Below are positions 48,062-57,696 of a DNA stretch of 64,000 nt, piece by piece. A program made the translations under genes and the position numbers. The stretch's first letter is position 1. Every line of letters starts with the position of its first letter. The notes below the pieces were generated by a model, which did not search any database, was not told the origin of the DNA, and was given only the letters and a program-made list of their open reading frames with translations. Source of the DNA: Flavobacteria bacterium RIFCSPLOWO2_12_FULL_35_11 (lineage in GTDB: Bacteria > Bacteroidota > Bacteroidia > Flavobacteriales > Flavobacteriaceae); the NCBI GenBank assembly GCA_001800975.1, contig MGWK01000055.1, positions 82,137-146,136 on the forward strand, read 5' to 3'.

Positions 48062-48306
48062 TCTAATGTTACCGGCTCACTCGTATGATCCGCCATTGCC
48101 TCTCGTCTATTGAGCTCTCTTATTCTACCTTTAGTTAGTTCTGCCGCGTAGTGTTTTGTGGCGGCGTCTAATTGGGAGCAGATAATAGTTGCGAGAAATG
48201 TTTCGGCTTCACATACTCCCATTTCCTTGATTTCGCCCAATTTTTTTTCTAGCCGTGGGTTAAGATTGATGTTTTTCATATTTTTATAAGGTATTTTTGT
48301 GCTCAT
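48058..48306 (-). CDS. Small hypothetical protein
   Basis: 4-bp overlap with downstream ORF. Confidence 0.4.
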   Translation of the reverse strand: MSTKIPYKNMKNINLNPRLEKKLGEIKEMGVCEAETFLATIICSQLDAATKHYAAELTKGRIRELNRREAMADHTSEPVTLD

Positions 48307-48318
48307 GTTCCACTTACC

Positions 48319-48600
48319 CTACCCTGTAATTAAAATCATTACGACTAGAGCCGTTGTACCCAGAAAAGCGCTCAAGTAGCGACAAAATAGAAAAAACTTA
48401 TCTGCGTTCTCAACTTTGTCACTTAGCTTTGTGACATAGAGAATTGAAATAAAAAATATCCAAAGGAGCCCCATAAGTATGTTTTGGGTAGCTGCTGTTA
48501 ATATTACAGGGATTACTACTGCATTTAAAGCCGCTTTTTTCTCTGCTGTTGAGAATGTGTTTTCGTCTATTCCAAACTCTTTTTTAATTATTGAATACAT
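48319..48600 (-). CDS. Small two-TM membrane protein
   Basis: Hydrophobicity. Confidence 0.4.
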   Translation of the reverse strand: MYSIIKKEFGIDENTFSTAEKKAALNAVVIPVILTAATQNILMGLLWIFFISILYVTKLSDKVENADKFFLFCRYLSAFLGTTALVVMILITG

Positions 48601-48818
48601 TATTTTATCTCCTGTGTGATACTTGAAATAACCACAATGTTAATTTTTGATACAGCACCATAAACAAGAGCTCCAGCAGCGATAGCTATTGTTGTCGCAT
48701 ATAGCGTCACATAGAGGCTGGCGTTTTGCCCCCTAGCCTCTTTAAAATAATATGCAGCAATAATATTTGCTGTTGCAAGAAACCCTAAACTTGGTAGTAA
48801 AGAAAATAAACTAGCCAT
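48600..48818 (-). CDS. Small two-TM membrane protein
   Basis: Hydrophobicity. Confidence 0.4.
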   Translation of the reverse strand: MASLFSLLPSLGFLATANIIAAYYFKEARGQNASLYVTLYATTIAIAAGALVYGAVSKINIVVISSITQEIK

Positions 48819-49071
48819 CTTTTTTCCTTTTTATGATATAATTCCCGTATGGAATTACACTTTGATATTTATGTACTTATTTTTGTTTTATTCGTAGGAT
48901 TTGTCTTTATTAAAAGAGGGCACCCTCAAATTAAGAAGTTTATCGACTTTGTGAGTTGATTAATTTCTTATCGTCATTATGCGTTAACCTCACTTAATTT
49001 CAGCTTAATCCATTATAAATTTATTATATTATGCTATAATTGTATTAATATTAATATAATTGAGGTAATTA

Positions 49072-49734
49072 ATGGGTAATTTAACAATTTCTCAGAAGAT
49101 AGCATTTTTTTGGTACAGGGTTTTTGACTCTTCAGGTTTTCTTTTTAATATGCTAAAAGATATAGGTAAACCTTTTAGATTTTTGTTCTATATCTCGTTC
49201 CCCCTCTTTTTTTTCGCTTTTCTTTTTTCGCTTTTCTTGGCAATCAAATCTCTTTATCCAAATATGGCATCCTCTACTATTTTAATTTCCTCAGGAAATT
49301 TTTTTATAGGCGTGGCTCTGCTCCCTACCCTCTTTTTAGTGTTGTATGAATCTCTTTATAATAGTGATATGACAAACTTAAGAAAAGAGCTTTTAAAATA
49401 TAAAGCGGCTAAAAAAGAGCGTTGGCGCTTAAGAAATATGGGCTTTGCCGTACGCGGGGTAATTTATATTACTTCTTGGTTTATAGGGCTGCAAATTCTT
49501 TATCATATGTTTTTAAGTTTTTTTATCTCTGATATGAAAAACATTATATATAGTAATGACCACATCTCTTTTGTGTTTACTGATGCCGCGGAGCAGGAAC
49601 AATTTACTAGATTTTTTAATGATACACTTGTAACATGGAATATTTGGTATGGTGTTGCTTTTATTATATTAGTTGCTGGCATGGAGTTTTCTGTTAGAAA
49701 AAAGATAAAAGCGGCTCTTAGCACGGAGTGTTAA
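49072..49734 (+). CDS. Multi-TM protein upstream of relaxase
   Basis: Four hydrophobic segments. Confidence 0.5.
   Translation: MGNLTISQKIAFFWYRVFDSSGFLFNMLKDIGKPFRFLFYISFPLFFFAFLFSLFLAIKSLYPNMASSTILISSGNFFIGVALLPTLFLVLYESLYNSDMTNLRKELLKYKAAKKERWRLRNMGFAVRGVIYITSWFIGLQILYHMFLSFFISDMKNIIYSNDHISFVFTDAAEQEQFTRFFNDTLVTWNIWYGVAFIILVAGMEFSVRKKIKAALSTEC
49286..49298. repeat. TTTCCTCAGGAAA palindrome copy 3
   Basis: Direct match. Confidence 0.9.
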
Positions 49735-49735
49735 A

Positions 49736-52186
49736 ATGATAATAAATGTAAGAGCAAGTTCTAGTGTTGATTTTGGGAAATATTTGACCGACCGTGAACA
49801 AAGTGCTTTCACTATTATTGAGGGAAATGCACAGCGGATTGACTCTATCGCCGAAGCTATGCTTCTAGCTAATCCAAAGAAAAAGATATCACACTACTCT
49901 TATGTTCTTTCGTTTAAGGAAAAAAATCTCACCAAAGATGAGATAATGGATTATTATTTCCAATTCAGAGAGATGATGTTTAAAAACTATAACTCTAATG
50001 AGTTGGAGATGTTAAGTGTTATCCATTGGGATGATAATAAACCACACATTCACTGCACTGTTATAAACGGCTCTCAGCTTGATAGCGAAAGAGATTTGAG
50101 ACTTTATCGTGGATATGCTGATTTCCCACGCATTGAGGCGGTTCAAGAGAAGATAAACTACGAAAACAACTTGTCTAGCCCGTTTGATAATTATAATCTT
50201 CTCTCTTTGACTAAAGAGCAGAAGCGAAGGGATTGGTTGGTTAAAAAAGGGAATAGTTATTTTCCCGTCTATGACGATACTGTTTTTAGAGAGGTCGAGA
50301 AATCTATAAAAGAGGCGAAGAGTTTTAGTGGGTTTTTGGAGTCTCTTGAAAAAAAACTTGGTAAAGTCTCTGTTTTTAATGCAAATAAATTTAATAATGG
50401 CGGGTTTGGCAAGAATACGCTTTTAAAAGAGTGCACTCTTGTTCTTGATGATAAGATTATGGAGAGTGGCGGAAAATTTATCTTCACCTCTAAACTTTTT
50501 GATAAAACATGGTTTACAAAAAATTTAGCAAAAATTCAGAGTGCTCTTGAGAGAACAACACTTGAAAATATTAAGTTTGCGACTTCTAAGAAGAGCCTCG
50601 CGCAATATAACAAAATGTATGATGAGACTACTAAAAAGCATGCAGAGCACCTGTTTGAGCGAAATGTTGGTGATAAATTTGTTTCTAAAAATCTAAACTC
50701 CATTTTGAATGATAATTTACAGGCAATAATAAATATTGATATTAAAAGAACAACACGAGATGTTGTAGAGGCGAGTGTTGAGCGCTATCTTGATAATTGC
50801 AACGGAACATTTCTAAAGAAGTTTGTTGAGGAGATTCCTTTTGAATATGAGGTAAAAAAAGATTCTGTTAGATATTTTAAAGAGAATAACTTTTTTGAGA
50901 TATATAATGAAAAATTGGTTCAATATTACAAAGAGGTGCTGCCGCTTCGGCAAGAGGAAAAAATTTCCTCAGGAAATTTATCCGGTTCCGAACCCTTTTC
51001 AAAAGATTATGAGATAAACGATTTTGATGAGAAAGAGTTTTTAGCTCTTTTGTTGCAGATTAAATCAAATAAAAACAAGGCTAAGATCCGTCTTCTCCTT
51101 GAAAAGCTTTTGTATGAAACGAAAGTTTTAAACAAAAAAGAGCTCGAGGCTATTTTAGCTAAATATGGCCTGTCTATTCTGAGAGCCGGGGTTGATGAAA
51201 AAAAAGGCGGTTATCTTACTATTGGAAATAAATCCGGCAAAGTAAGTCTTTATAATGATTTTTTTTATTCATTAAGTGCTAAAGAAAAATTTCCTGAGGA
51301 AATTATTTATAAAAGTGAAAGGGATTTGGAGATTGCTAAGAGTTTGCTAAAAAACACTCTTAGTTCTTATGTTAAAAGTGTCTATTTAGATGTTGTTGAC
51401 AAAGAGTCCAAAAAATTCGTGAACTGTGTGAACGATTACAGGCTTTTAAATGTTCCTGAGCTTGGGGATGGCTTTATTCAGAGCAACGGCTTTATTTATA
51501 GCCGTGAGCTGCTTGAATATAAGCAGCATGCAGTAAACAACTACGAGATTGTTAATGATTATAAAAATGGGTCCTTGGAAGTGAAAAAGAGTCTTAATAA
51601 GTTTCAAACAGGCAAGAATCTTGCCGACATGTATCATCTGCGCGGTGAGATTGACATCTATGTTGACGGTGAGAAGTTTGATGGGGATTTATTAAAAGGT
51701 TTTATTGCTAGAACCAAAGAGATGGATTATAATCTCACTCTTTGGGATAGTAATAATAATTATCTCTATGGAACATCTATGATTTTTGACAATAGCTCTC
51801 CAGAGAAGAGCGCAAAAGCGCAGAGAGCAGCGGCGGTAGAGACAGTGAGAAGTGTTGAGACCGAATTTAAAGATGCTCTTAATGAAGTTGGTGGAGCGGG
51901 CGGCGTTTTGGCGATTATCCGCTCCCTTGATGCTTTAGATATGAACAGCAAAGCAGGTGTCGCTGAGTTTAGAAGAATTATTTCAGATATGAATAAAAAC
52001 GACGCACATCTTTTTAATGCCGTTTGTACGAATATGGGGGTTGAGATACTTAAGTCCGGCTCTGATAAAGAGAAGGGGGATTATACTACATTCTTGTATA
52101 GAGAGAAGAAGGTAGCCGTTTATGATGGTAAGCTCGCTGAAAATGCTATTGTAAGTGGAATTGTTTCGAGAGAGGTGCTTGTATAG
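49736..52186 (+). CDS. MOB relaxase
   Basis: SHYSYVLSFKEKNLTKDEI, HWDDNKPHIHCTVINGSQLDSERDLRLYR. Confidence 0.7.
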   Translation: MIINVRASSSVDFGKYLTDREQSAFTIIEGNAQRIDSIAEAMLLANPKKKISHYSYVLSFKEKNLTKDEIMDYYFQFREMMFKNYNSNELEMLSVIHWDDNKPHIHCTVINGSQLDSERDLRLYRGYADFPRIEAVQEKINYENNLSSPFDNYNLLSLTKEQKRRDWLVKKGNSYFPVYDDTVFREVEKSIKEAKSFSGFLESLEKKLGKVSVFNANKFNNGGFGKNTLLKECTLVLDDKIMESGGKFIFTSKLFDKTWFTKNLAKIQSALERTTLENIKFATSKKSLAQYNKMYDETTKKHAEHLFERNVGDKFVSKNLNSILNDNLQAIINIDIKRTTRDVVEASVERYLDNCNGTFLKKFVEEIPFEYEVKKDSVRYFKENNFFEIYNEKLVQYYKEVLPLRQEEKISSGNLSGSEPFSKDYEINDFDEKEFLALLLQIKSNKNKAKIRLLLEKLLYETKVLNKKELEAILAKYGLSILRAGVDEKKGGYLTIGNKSGKVSLYNDFFYSLSAKEKFPEEIIYKSERDLEIAKSLLKNTLSSYVKSVYLDVVDKESKKFVNCVNDYRLLNVPELGDGFIQSNGFIYSRELLEYKQHAVNNYEIVNDYKNGSLEVKKSLNKFQTGKNLADMYHLRGEIDIYVDGEKFDGDLLKGFIARTKEMDYNLTLWDSNNNYLYGTSMIFDNSSPEKSAKAQRAAAVETVRSVETEFKDALNEVGGAGGVLAIIRSLDALDMNSKAGVAEFRRIISDMNKNDAHLFNAVCTNMGVEILKSGSDKEKGDYTTFLYREKKVAVYDGKLAENAIVSGIVSREVLV
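50964..50976. repeat. TTTCCTCAGGAAA palindrome copy 4
   Basis: Direct match inside relaxase gene. Confidence 0.9.
51290..51302. repeat. TTTCCTGAGGAAA palindrome copy 5
   Basis: Direct match inside relaxase gene. Confidence 0.9.
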
Positions 52187-52189
52187 AAA

Positions 52190-52202
52190 TTTCCTCAGGA
52201 AA
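52190..52202. repeat. TTTCCTCAGGAAA palindrome copy 6
   Basis: Direct match, intergenic. Confidence 0.9.
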
Positions 52203-52221
52203 TTTATTTAATTAGTGTTTT

Positions 52222-52256
52222 TCTCTTGACATTAATCCGACTATCGGATATACTTG
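52222..52256 (+). promoter_or_regulatory. TTGACA-N17-TATACT promoter with ATCCGACTATCGGAT operator in spacer
   Basis: Near-identical to 53660..53693. Confidence 0.75.
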
Positions 52257-52286
52257 TGGATATTAAAAACAAAAAGGATAAACAAA

Positions 52287-52610
52287 ATGAGTAAGCTGAC
52301 TTTTACACCAAATACCGATAATATATTTGAATTCGGTTTTATGGATGATTTTACGACCGTTGCTATTTTAAAAGAAAATGGTGAAGATATATCAAAGATA
52401 GAATATCAAGATGAAGATAACTTTTATTGTTTTAGTGAGCAAAAAGTGTATTCAAATGAAGAATTATATAAAAAATTTAATATTGAAGTTTTAAACTGTA
52501 GTGATGATGAAATAAAAGATAGAGAGGTTGACGATATTAGCGGGGAGGCGGCGAATGCTGCTGAAATGAAAGCCGCGGCGAGCGGAAACCCTTTAGTTAT
52601 GGACATTTGA
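52287..52610 (+). CDS. Small acidic hypothetical protein
   Basis: ORF downstream of operator-promoter. Confidence 0.5.
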   Translation: MSKLTFTPNTDNIFEFGFMDDFTTVAILKENGEDISKIEYQDEDNFYCFSEQKVYSNEELYKKFNIEVLNCSDDEIKDREVDDISGEAANAAEMKAAASGNPLVMDI

Positions 52611-52611
52611 T

Positions 52612-53634
52612 ATGAATTATATAGGTTCAAAGCTCAAACTCTCTTCTTGGATAAAAGAAGAAGTTGAAAAAGTAGTATCTCCGGATTTATCAGATAAGAT
52701 TTTCTGTGATATTTTTGCAGGAACCGGCATAATCGGGCGAACTTTTAAGCCGCATGTCAAAAAAGTTATAAGCAATGATTTGGAAGATTACAGTTTTGTT
52801 TTAAATAAAAATTACATCGTAAACTCTACATGTATGGAAGATAAAGAGAGATATATTAAAGAGTTAGATGCGCTGCCTTTATGCGAAAATGGCTTTATTT
52901 ATCAAAATTATTGCATGGGAAGCGGAAGCGAGAGGCAATACTTTAGTGATGAAAACGGTAAAAAAATCGACACTATTAGATTGAAGATAGGAATTTGGTA
53001 TAAAATCAAAAAGATAGACGATAGCATGTACTATTTTTTATTGGCTTCACTTTTGGAGAGTGCCGATAAAGTTGCAAATACTGCTTCCGTTTATGGTGCG
53101 TATCTGAAACATCTAAAAAAATCTGCCCAAAAGAAGTTGGTTTTGGAAAGTGCGCATTTTGGGTTGAGTCAAGGTTTGCATGAGGTACATAAAGAAGATA
53201 GCAATGAGCTAATCAAAAAAATAAAAGGTGATATTTTGTATCTTGACCCACCTTATAACCAAAGACAGTACGGCGCGAATTATCATCTTTTAAATACGAT
53301 AGCATTATATGATGAGTTTGTTCCAAATGGAAAGACAGGTATGCGTGAGTATAACCGTTCCGCTTATTGCAAAAAACAAGAGGTTCATAAAAGTTTTGAA
53401 GATCTCATAAAAAATGCAAACTTCAAATACATTTTCTTAAGCTACAACAATGAAGGCATTATGAGTGAAGATGATGTAAAAAATATCATGTCAAAATATG
53501 GAAAATATGATTTGAAAACGAAAGAATACCAAAGGTTTAAAGCAGATAAAACAGAAAATAGAAATCATAAGGCAAATTTAACTTATGAGTATCTGCATAT
53601 ACTACAAAAGGGAAGTGCTTACTTAATTTCCTGA
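52612..53634 (+). CDS. D12-class DNA adenine methyltransferase
   Basis: NYIGSKLKLSSWI, DIFAGTGIIGRTF, LYLDPPYNQRQYGANYHLLNTIA. Confidence 0.8.
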   Translation: MNYIGSKLKLSSWIKEEVEKVVSPDLSDKIFCDIFAGTGIIGRTFKPHVKKVISNDLEDYSFVLNKNYIVNSTCMEDKERYIKELDALPLCENGFIYQNYCMGSGSERQYFSDENGKKIDTIRLKIGIWYKIKKIDDSMYYFLLASLLESADKVANTASVYGAYLKHLKKSAQKKLVLESAHFGLSQGLHEVHKEDSNELIKKIKGDILYLDPPYNQRQYGANYHLLNTIALYDEFVPNGKTGMREYNRSAYCKKQEVHKSFEDLIKNANFKYIFLSYNNEGIMSEDDVKNIMSKYGKYDLKTKEYQRFKADKTENRNHKANLTYEYLHILQKGSAYLIS

Positions 53635-53639
53635 GGAAA
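53627..53639. repeat. TTTCCTGAGGAAA palindrome copy 7
   Basis: Direct match. Confidence 0.9.
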
Positions 53640-53659
53640 TTTATTTATTTACTCTTTTC

Positions 53660-53693
53660 CTCTTGACATTAATCCGACTATCGGATATAATGG
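53660..53693 (+). promoter_or_regulatory. Second ATCCGACTATCGGAT operator-promoter
   Basis: TTGACATTAATCCGACTATCGGATATAAT. Confidence 0.75.
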
Positions 53694-53722
53694 TGGAATA
53701 ATTAAAGAAATAAGGAGCTAAG

Positions 53723-54016
53723 ATGAATATCAAAGCAAGTGAATTAAAAGAATTGGCGGGCGGAGCCGGCTTTAGAAACTGTTCCCCTTTAGAGGTTGGA
53801 GACTTTACTTTTTTTGTTTATGCAGATGAAGATGTGAATGCTCCGTTTGGAAAGGGTAAGCTGTTAGTTCACTTGTGTGAAGCAGACAGCCCCTTTGAAA
53901 ACACAATTGATTTTACAAAACAGAGCGTTGACACCGATGGAATGAAAAGGCACATTATTAAAGAGCTGAAAAAAATTAAAAATCAAATAGAAAAACTACT
54001 GAAACAGGAGGTTTAA
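53723..54016 (+). CDS. Small hypothetical protein
   Basis: ORF downstream of operator-promoter. Confidence 0.5.
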   Translation: MNIKASELKELAGGAGFRNCSPLEVGDFTFFVYADEDVNAPFGKGKLLVHLCEADSPFENTIDFTKQSVDTDGMKRHIIKELKKIKNQIEKLLKQEV

Positions 54017-54134
54017 TGATGATAAATATAGCATGCCGAGAGGAACACTATCACGCAGCATTAAAAATGCTAGGCATAATAGAAGAAGAATTTAAAATAG
54101 GTTATAAAAAAGCCGTTGGCAGTAAGGGTTTGAA

Positions 54135-54395
54135 ATGATTAATACTTTGTCTAAACTTTTGGGTAATTCACCCAAAAGTATCTCGAATTGGAAAAAAGAA
54201 AATAGACCTATAATTTCCCTTTTATATAAGTATTTTATAAAAGAAGATCTTGAGGAGTTTTTGGAAACTGGAAAAATTAAGAAACTTGAATTAATAAAAG
54301 ATAAAACAGTAGATGAGATTGAGGAGTGTTTTAGAAATAAACACAACGAGGCTGTTTTGGCTCAGATTGATGAGCTTAAAAAGCGGTTGAAGTGA
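54135..54395 (+). CDS. HTH regulator paralog 1
   Basis: LLGNSPKSISNWKKENRPIISLLYKYFIKEDLEEFLETG. Confidence 0.55.
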   Translation: MINTLSKLLGNSPKSISNWKKENRPIISLLYKYFIKEDLEEFLETGKIKKLELIKDKTVDEIEECFRNKHNEAVLAQIDELKKRLK

Positions 54396-54413
54396 GGGCG
54401 GGGGAGTTGTCTC

Positions 54414-54674
54414 ATGAACTATAAAGAACTTATGGGTAAAATATTTGACTTTTATCCTAGTACATTTTATACTTGGAAAAAACAAGGGCGCCCGATTATC
54501 GCCCTGCTTGAAAAATATTTTTCTAAAGAAGATCTTGAAGAGTTTTTAGATGCTGGGTCTATTTCTAAAATGGAGTATGTCTCTAAAGATTACAGCTCTG
54601 TTGAACTTGAGTTTTTGGCTAAAAATTCGGATGCGGTTAAGATGTATATTAAGTCGGTAGAGGGGCTGAAGTGA
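54414..54674 (+). CDS. HTH regulator paralog 2
   Basis: IFDFYPSTFYTWKKQGRPIIALLEKYFSKEDLEEFLDAG. Confidence 0.55.
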   Translation: MNYKELMGKIFDFYPSTFYTWKKQGRPIIALLEKYFSKEDLEEFLDAGSISKMEYVSKDYSSVELEFLAKNSDAVKMYIKSVEGLK

Positions 54675-54874
54675 GGAAAAAGAGTGTCGGAAGACCTAGA
54701 GAGGTTAAGATGTCGCAAGAAGAGATGAAATCTTTACTTGGTGTGGCTAAAGCGACTTTTAGCGATTGGAAAAAGAGGGATAATCCTAAGCATAATCTTT
54801 ATCTTTTTTTACGGGCGTTTGAGTTTAATGAAGTTAAAAGCGTTGTTGAGGCGGAAGCGGCGAAGGAGCGGTAG
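54671..54874 (+). CDS. HTH regulator paralog 3
   Basis: LLGVAKATFSDWKKRDNPKHNLYLFLRAF. Confidence 0.5.
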   Translation: MRKKSVGRPREVKMSQEEMKSLLGVAKATFSDWKKRDNPKHNLYLFLRAFEFNEVKSVVEAEAAKER

Positions 54875-54982
54875 GGTGCTTGGCTTTATTTAAGCTATAA
54901 TTTATTATAAACCTATTATAATTTATCAATCCTTCACTATATGATTATATGTGTAGTAAGGTACTTTTCTAAAAGGAATAAA

Positions 54983-55153
54983 ATGAAAAGAATTTTAATC
55001 ACAAGTGTTATAGGTGTTTTAGTTGCAGCAACTTCGGTATCTGCTAGTTCTTACTCAAAACCAAATATTTCTAGCAAGAGTGTTAAGGCAGAAAAAAGTA
55101 ACGCCGCGGCAAAACGAGCAAGTGCAAAAGCTCAGCGCGTAAATAAAAGATAG
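54983..55153 (+). CDS. Small exported cationic peptide
   Basis: Signal peptide then K/A/S-rich mature part; RBS AAAGGA. Confidence 0.5.
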   Translation: MKRILITSVIGVLVAATSVSASSYSKPNISSKSVKAEKSNAAAKRASAKAQRVNKR

Positions 55154-55580
55154 CGCTGGTTATAACACGATAGGTTTCTTACCTGGCAGTGTTATAACAA
55201 AGTGTTTTTTTGGTTTCGAAGATTATTGAATATCTTTTTGCCTCAATAAACTTTTCAACATAAACTCAATTGCCCATATTAATTAGCACCCAATAAAATA
55301 ACAGCTCTAATAGTTTAATATACACTCCATTAATCAGCTACTCTATTTTTAACTACTATACACTAATATTTCACTCTGCTTTTTAACCCTTGATGTGCTA
55401 CTTTTAATAAACATATATGTTTTGGCTATGAAGGATGAGTATTAAAATAAGCCTTTAAAACCCATTATAATGACCATATTGGCTCGATAGAGCGTTTGGA
55501 TGAGCATAGATTCGTTTTTAGATAAAATGAGCTTGTAGGCAATCTAATGATTTTTTTCGGACGAGTTTGGGTTTAATAAA

Positions 55581-55593
55581 TTTCCTCAGGAAA
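55581..55593. repeat. TTTCCTCAGGAAA palindrome copy 8
   Basis: Direct match downstream of repL. Confidence 0.9.
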
Positions 55594-55619
55594 TTTTTTG
55601 GGAAGAGCAGGGGGGGAGA

Positions 55620-56384
55620 TTAAAACTCAATCCCCTCTCTCTTTAGCTCAAGCTTTAATTGCATCTCTTGGATGCTCAACTCTTTTGCCCTGTTTTGCTC
55701 TTTTAGAACTTCTATTTGGTCGGGTTCCGTTTCCCTTGAAATTGCGGCGCTCTCACCATTCTTAGCTTTGTTCTGCTCCTGTTCCGGTAGCTTAGATATT
55801 GTAATATCTTGGTGTACAGTTCCTCTTTTATCCGTGTACTCTTTCGCATCTACAATCTCATGTTCATCCATTCCAATTTCACCCTCATACTGGGCTGTAA
55901 GCTGTCTTGTCTCTTGCATCTCAAGAGTTTGAAAGTCGAAGTCATAAGCTACTACCTGTCTCATTTTATAGATATTTTCCCAATTTCCTTTTCCAAAGAG
56001 GTGCGGGTTGAGATAAGTTTGGTTCTCTTTTACAATTCCTTTGATAAGCACTCTGCGATCAAGGAGTGCTTTTAGGGCCTTGTGAATGTAACTGATACCT
56101 ACATTTAGCTCCGACGACATGTCTTTTTTTGTGTCAGCCGAAAGAAAAACAACATTTTCAACGCCTACATAATGTTGTAAAATTTGGGATAAAACAGCTT
56201 TTTCGTTTGATTGCAGTTTCTCGATAAAAGCTACATGCTCTGTAAAGAGCATAATAAAATCGGGGGTTCTCTCGACTTTTATTATTTTCCGGTTATGAGT
56301 GTTAAGAACCTCACCCGTAACATTGTCTTTTGTACTAAGGACCTCTTGGTACAGAATGTTTCTTTTATTTGGTTGGCTTGCCAT
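55620..56384 (-). CDS. RepL-like plasmid replication initiator
   Basis: Winged-helix region FLSADTKKDMSSELNVGISYIHKALKALLDRRVLIKGIVKENQTYLNPHLFGKGNW. Confidence 0.65.
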   Translation of the reverse strand: MASQPNKRNILYQEVLSTKDNVTGEVLNTHNRKIIKVERTPDFIMLFTEHVAFIEKLQSNEKAVLSQILQHYVGVENVVFLSADTKKDMSSELNVGISYIHKALKALLDRRVLIKGIVKENQTYLNPHLFGKGNWENIYKMRQVVAYDFDFQTLEMQETRQLTAQYEGEIGMDEHEIVDAKEYTDKRGTVHQDITISKLPEQEQNKAKNGESAAISRETEPDQIEVLKEQNRAKELSIQEMQLKLELKREGIEF

Positions 56385-56504
56385 TTTCTCCCTTTTTCGG
56401 ATATTTCTATCCGCGTTTGAAATTTTTTTCTTTTTAAAATCGGATAATTATATCTTCTTTAAAGGCTCAAATCATACAATTTGAATTATTAATCGCTCCT
56501 TAAT

Positions 56505-56563
56505 CGGATGAGATTATCCGATTTTGATACACTTTATTTTTTAAATGTGGATAATCTCATCCG
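56505..56563. repeat. 15-bp perfect inverted repeat upstream of rep gene
   Basis: CGGATGAGATTATCC (56505..56519) / GGATAATCTCATCCG (56549..56563). Confidence 0.9.
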
Positions 56564-56760
56564 AAAATGTGGCTCACTTAGCCACTAAAGTGGATGTAAT
56601 GACCACTAAAGTGGCTATTTTGACCACTTCACAAACCTCTACAAAGCCATATATTTTGGGGTTTGCTCGTGATTTTTCGGAAGAGCTTCTATATTATATT
56701 AATAGGAACTCTTTTGACGCTTTAATATGTCACTATCTAGTAAGAGCTTTGCTCTCTTAA
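56545..56760 (+). CDS. Possible small ORF spanning the rep upstream repeats
   Basis: 71-aa ORF only. Confidence 0.25.
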   Translation: MWIISSENVAHLATKVDVMTTKVAILTTSQTSTKPYILGFARDFSEELLYYINRNSFDALICHYLVRALLS

Positions 56761-56949
56761 TTTACATATCCTTTTTATTGCTTCGCTACCAAAAAGATAT
56801 GGACTTTTTTTATTTCATCCCCCTAAAGGGGACAAAAAAAGTTTTTATTTTATTTTTTTTACGCCGAATAAACATTTTTGACACTTTAATATAATTTAAG
56901 CTTTATTTTATTATACTTTTGTGGTTTTAAAGATTAATCAAAAGTTGGT

Positions 56950-57696
56950 GTGATGAAAAAATATATTTACAATATAGATATCTCAACAAAAATATTACTA
57001 TTTTATCAACCGATAGTTTATAGCAATAATTTTAATGATGTCTATAAATATGAAGCTCTTGTTAGGCTAAAAGGTGAGAATCATGAGATTCATTGCCCGG
57101 ATGAATTTTTACCAATAATAAAAGAGTACGATTTATATGACTTTCTAAATATTATAGTTTTAGAAAAGGCCTTACAAAAATTATTATCAGAGCCAAATAT
57201 AAATATTTCTGTAAATATTTGTTTCAGCCATTTAGTAAAAAAAGAGATTCAATCTAAAATAAAAAACCTCTTACTTGCAGCAGGGGTTAATGTTTGTTCA
57301 AGGCTTACATTTGAGCTATTGGAAACATATAATGTTAAAGACTATTTAGTTCTTAAAAATTTTATCTCTGCAATTCGTTTACAAGGCTGCAAAATTGCAA
57401 TAGATGATTTTGGAACCGGTTTTTCTAATTATAGTCATCTTTTAAATATTGAATTTGACTATTTAAAAATTGCGGGTGAACTGATAAAAGAGATAAAAAA
57501 CAACCAGAAAAATCTTGATATTTTAGAATCAATTATTCTTTTTTGCAACAACCAAAATATTAAAATAATTGCTGAATATGTTGAAACTGAAGAAATTGCC
57601 TTAACTTTGCACCATATGGGTGTGGAATTTTTACAGGGCTACTATTTTAGTAAGCCTCAAGAGCATACAAATTATGAGAAGGTTTATAATGGATAA
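56950..57696 (+). CDS. EAL-domain c-di-GMP phosphodiesterase
   Basis: YEALVRLKG, ISVNICF, FELLE, IDDFGTGFSNY, LKIAG, AEYVETEE, GYYFSKP. Confidence 0.85.
   Translation: MMKKYIYNIDISTKILLFYQPIVYSNNFNDVYKYEALVRLKGENHEIHCPDEFLPIIKEYDLYDFLNIIVLEKALQKLLSEPNINISVNICFSHLVKKEIQSKIKNLLLAAGVNVCSRLTFELLETYNVKDYLVLKNFISAIRLQGCKIAIDDFGTGFSNYSHLLNIEFDYLKIAGELIKEIKNNQKNLDILESIILFCNNQNIKIIAEYVETEEIALTLHHMGVEFLQGYYFSKPQEHTNYEKVYNG

Noticed and set aside
48849-48959. 36-aa single-TM ORF MELHFDIYVLIFVLFVGFVFIKRGHPQIKKFIDFVS
   Set aside because: Plausible leaderless peptide (TATAAT just upstream of the ATG), but too short and without an RBS to annotate.
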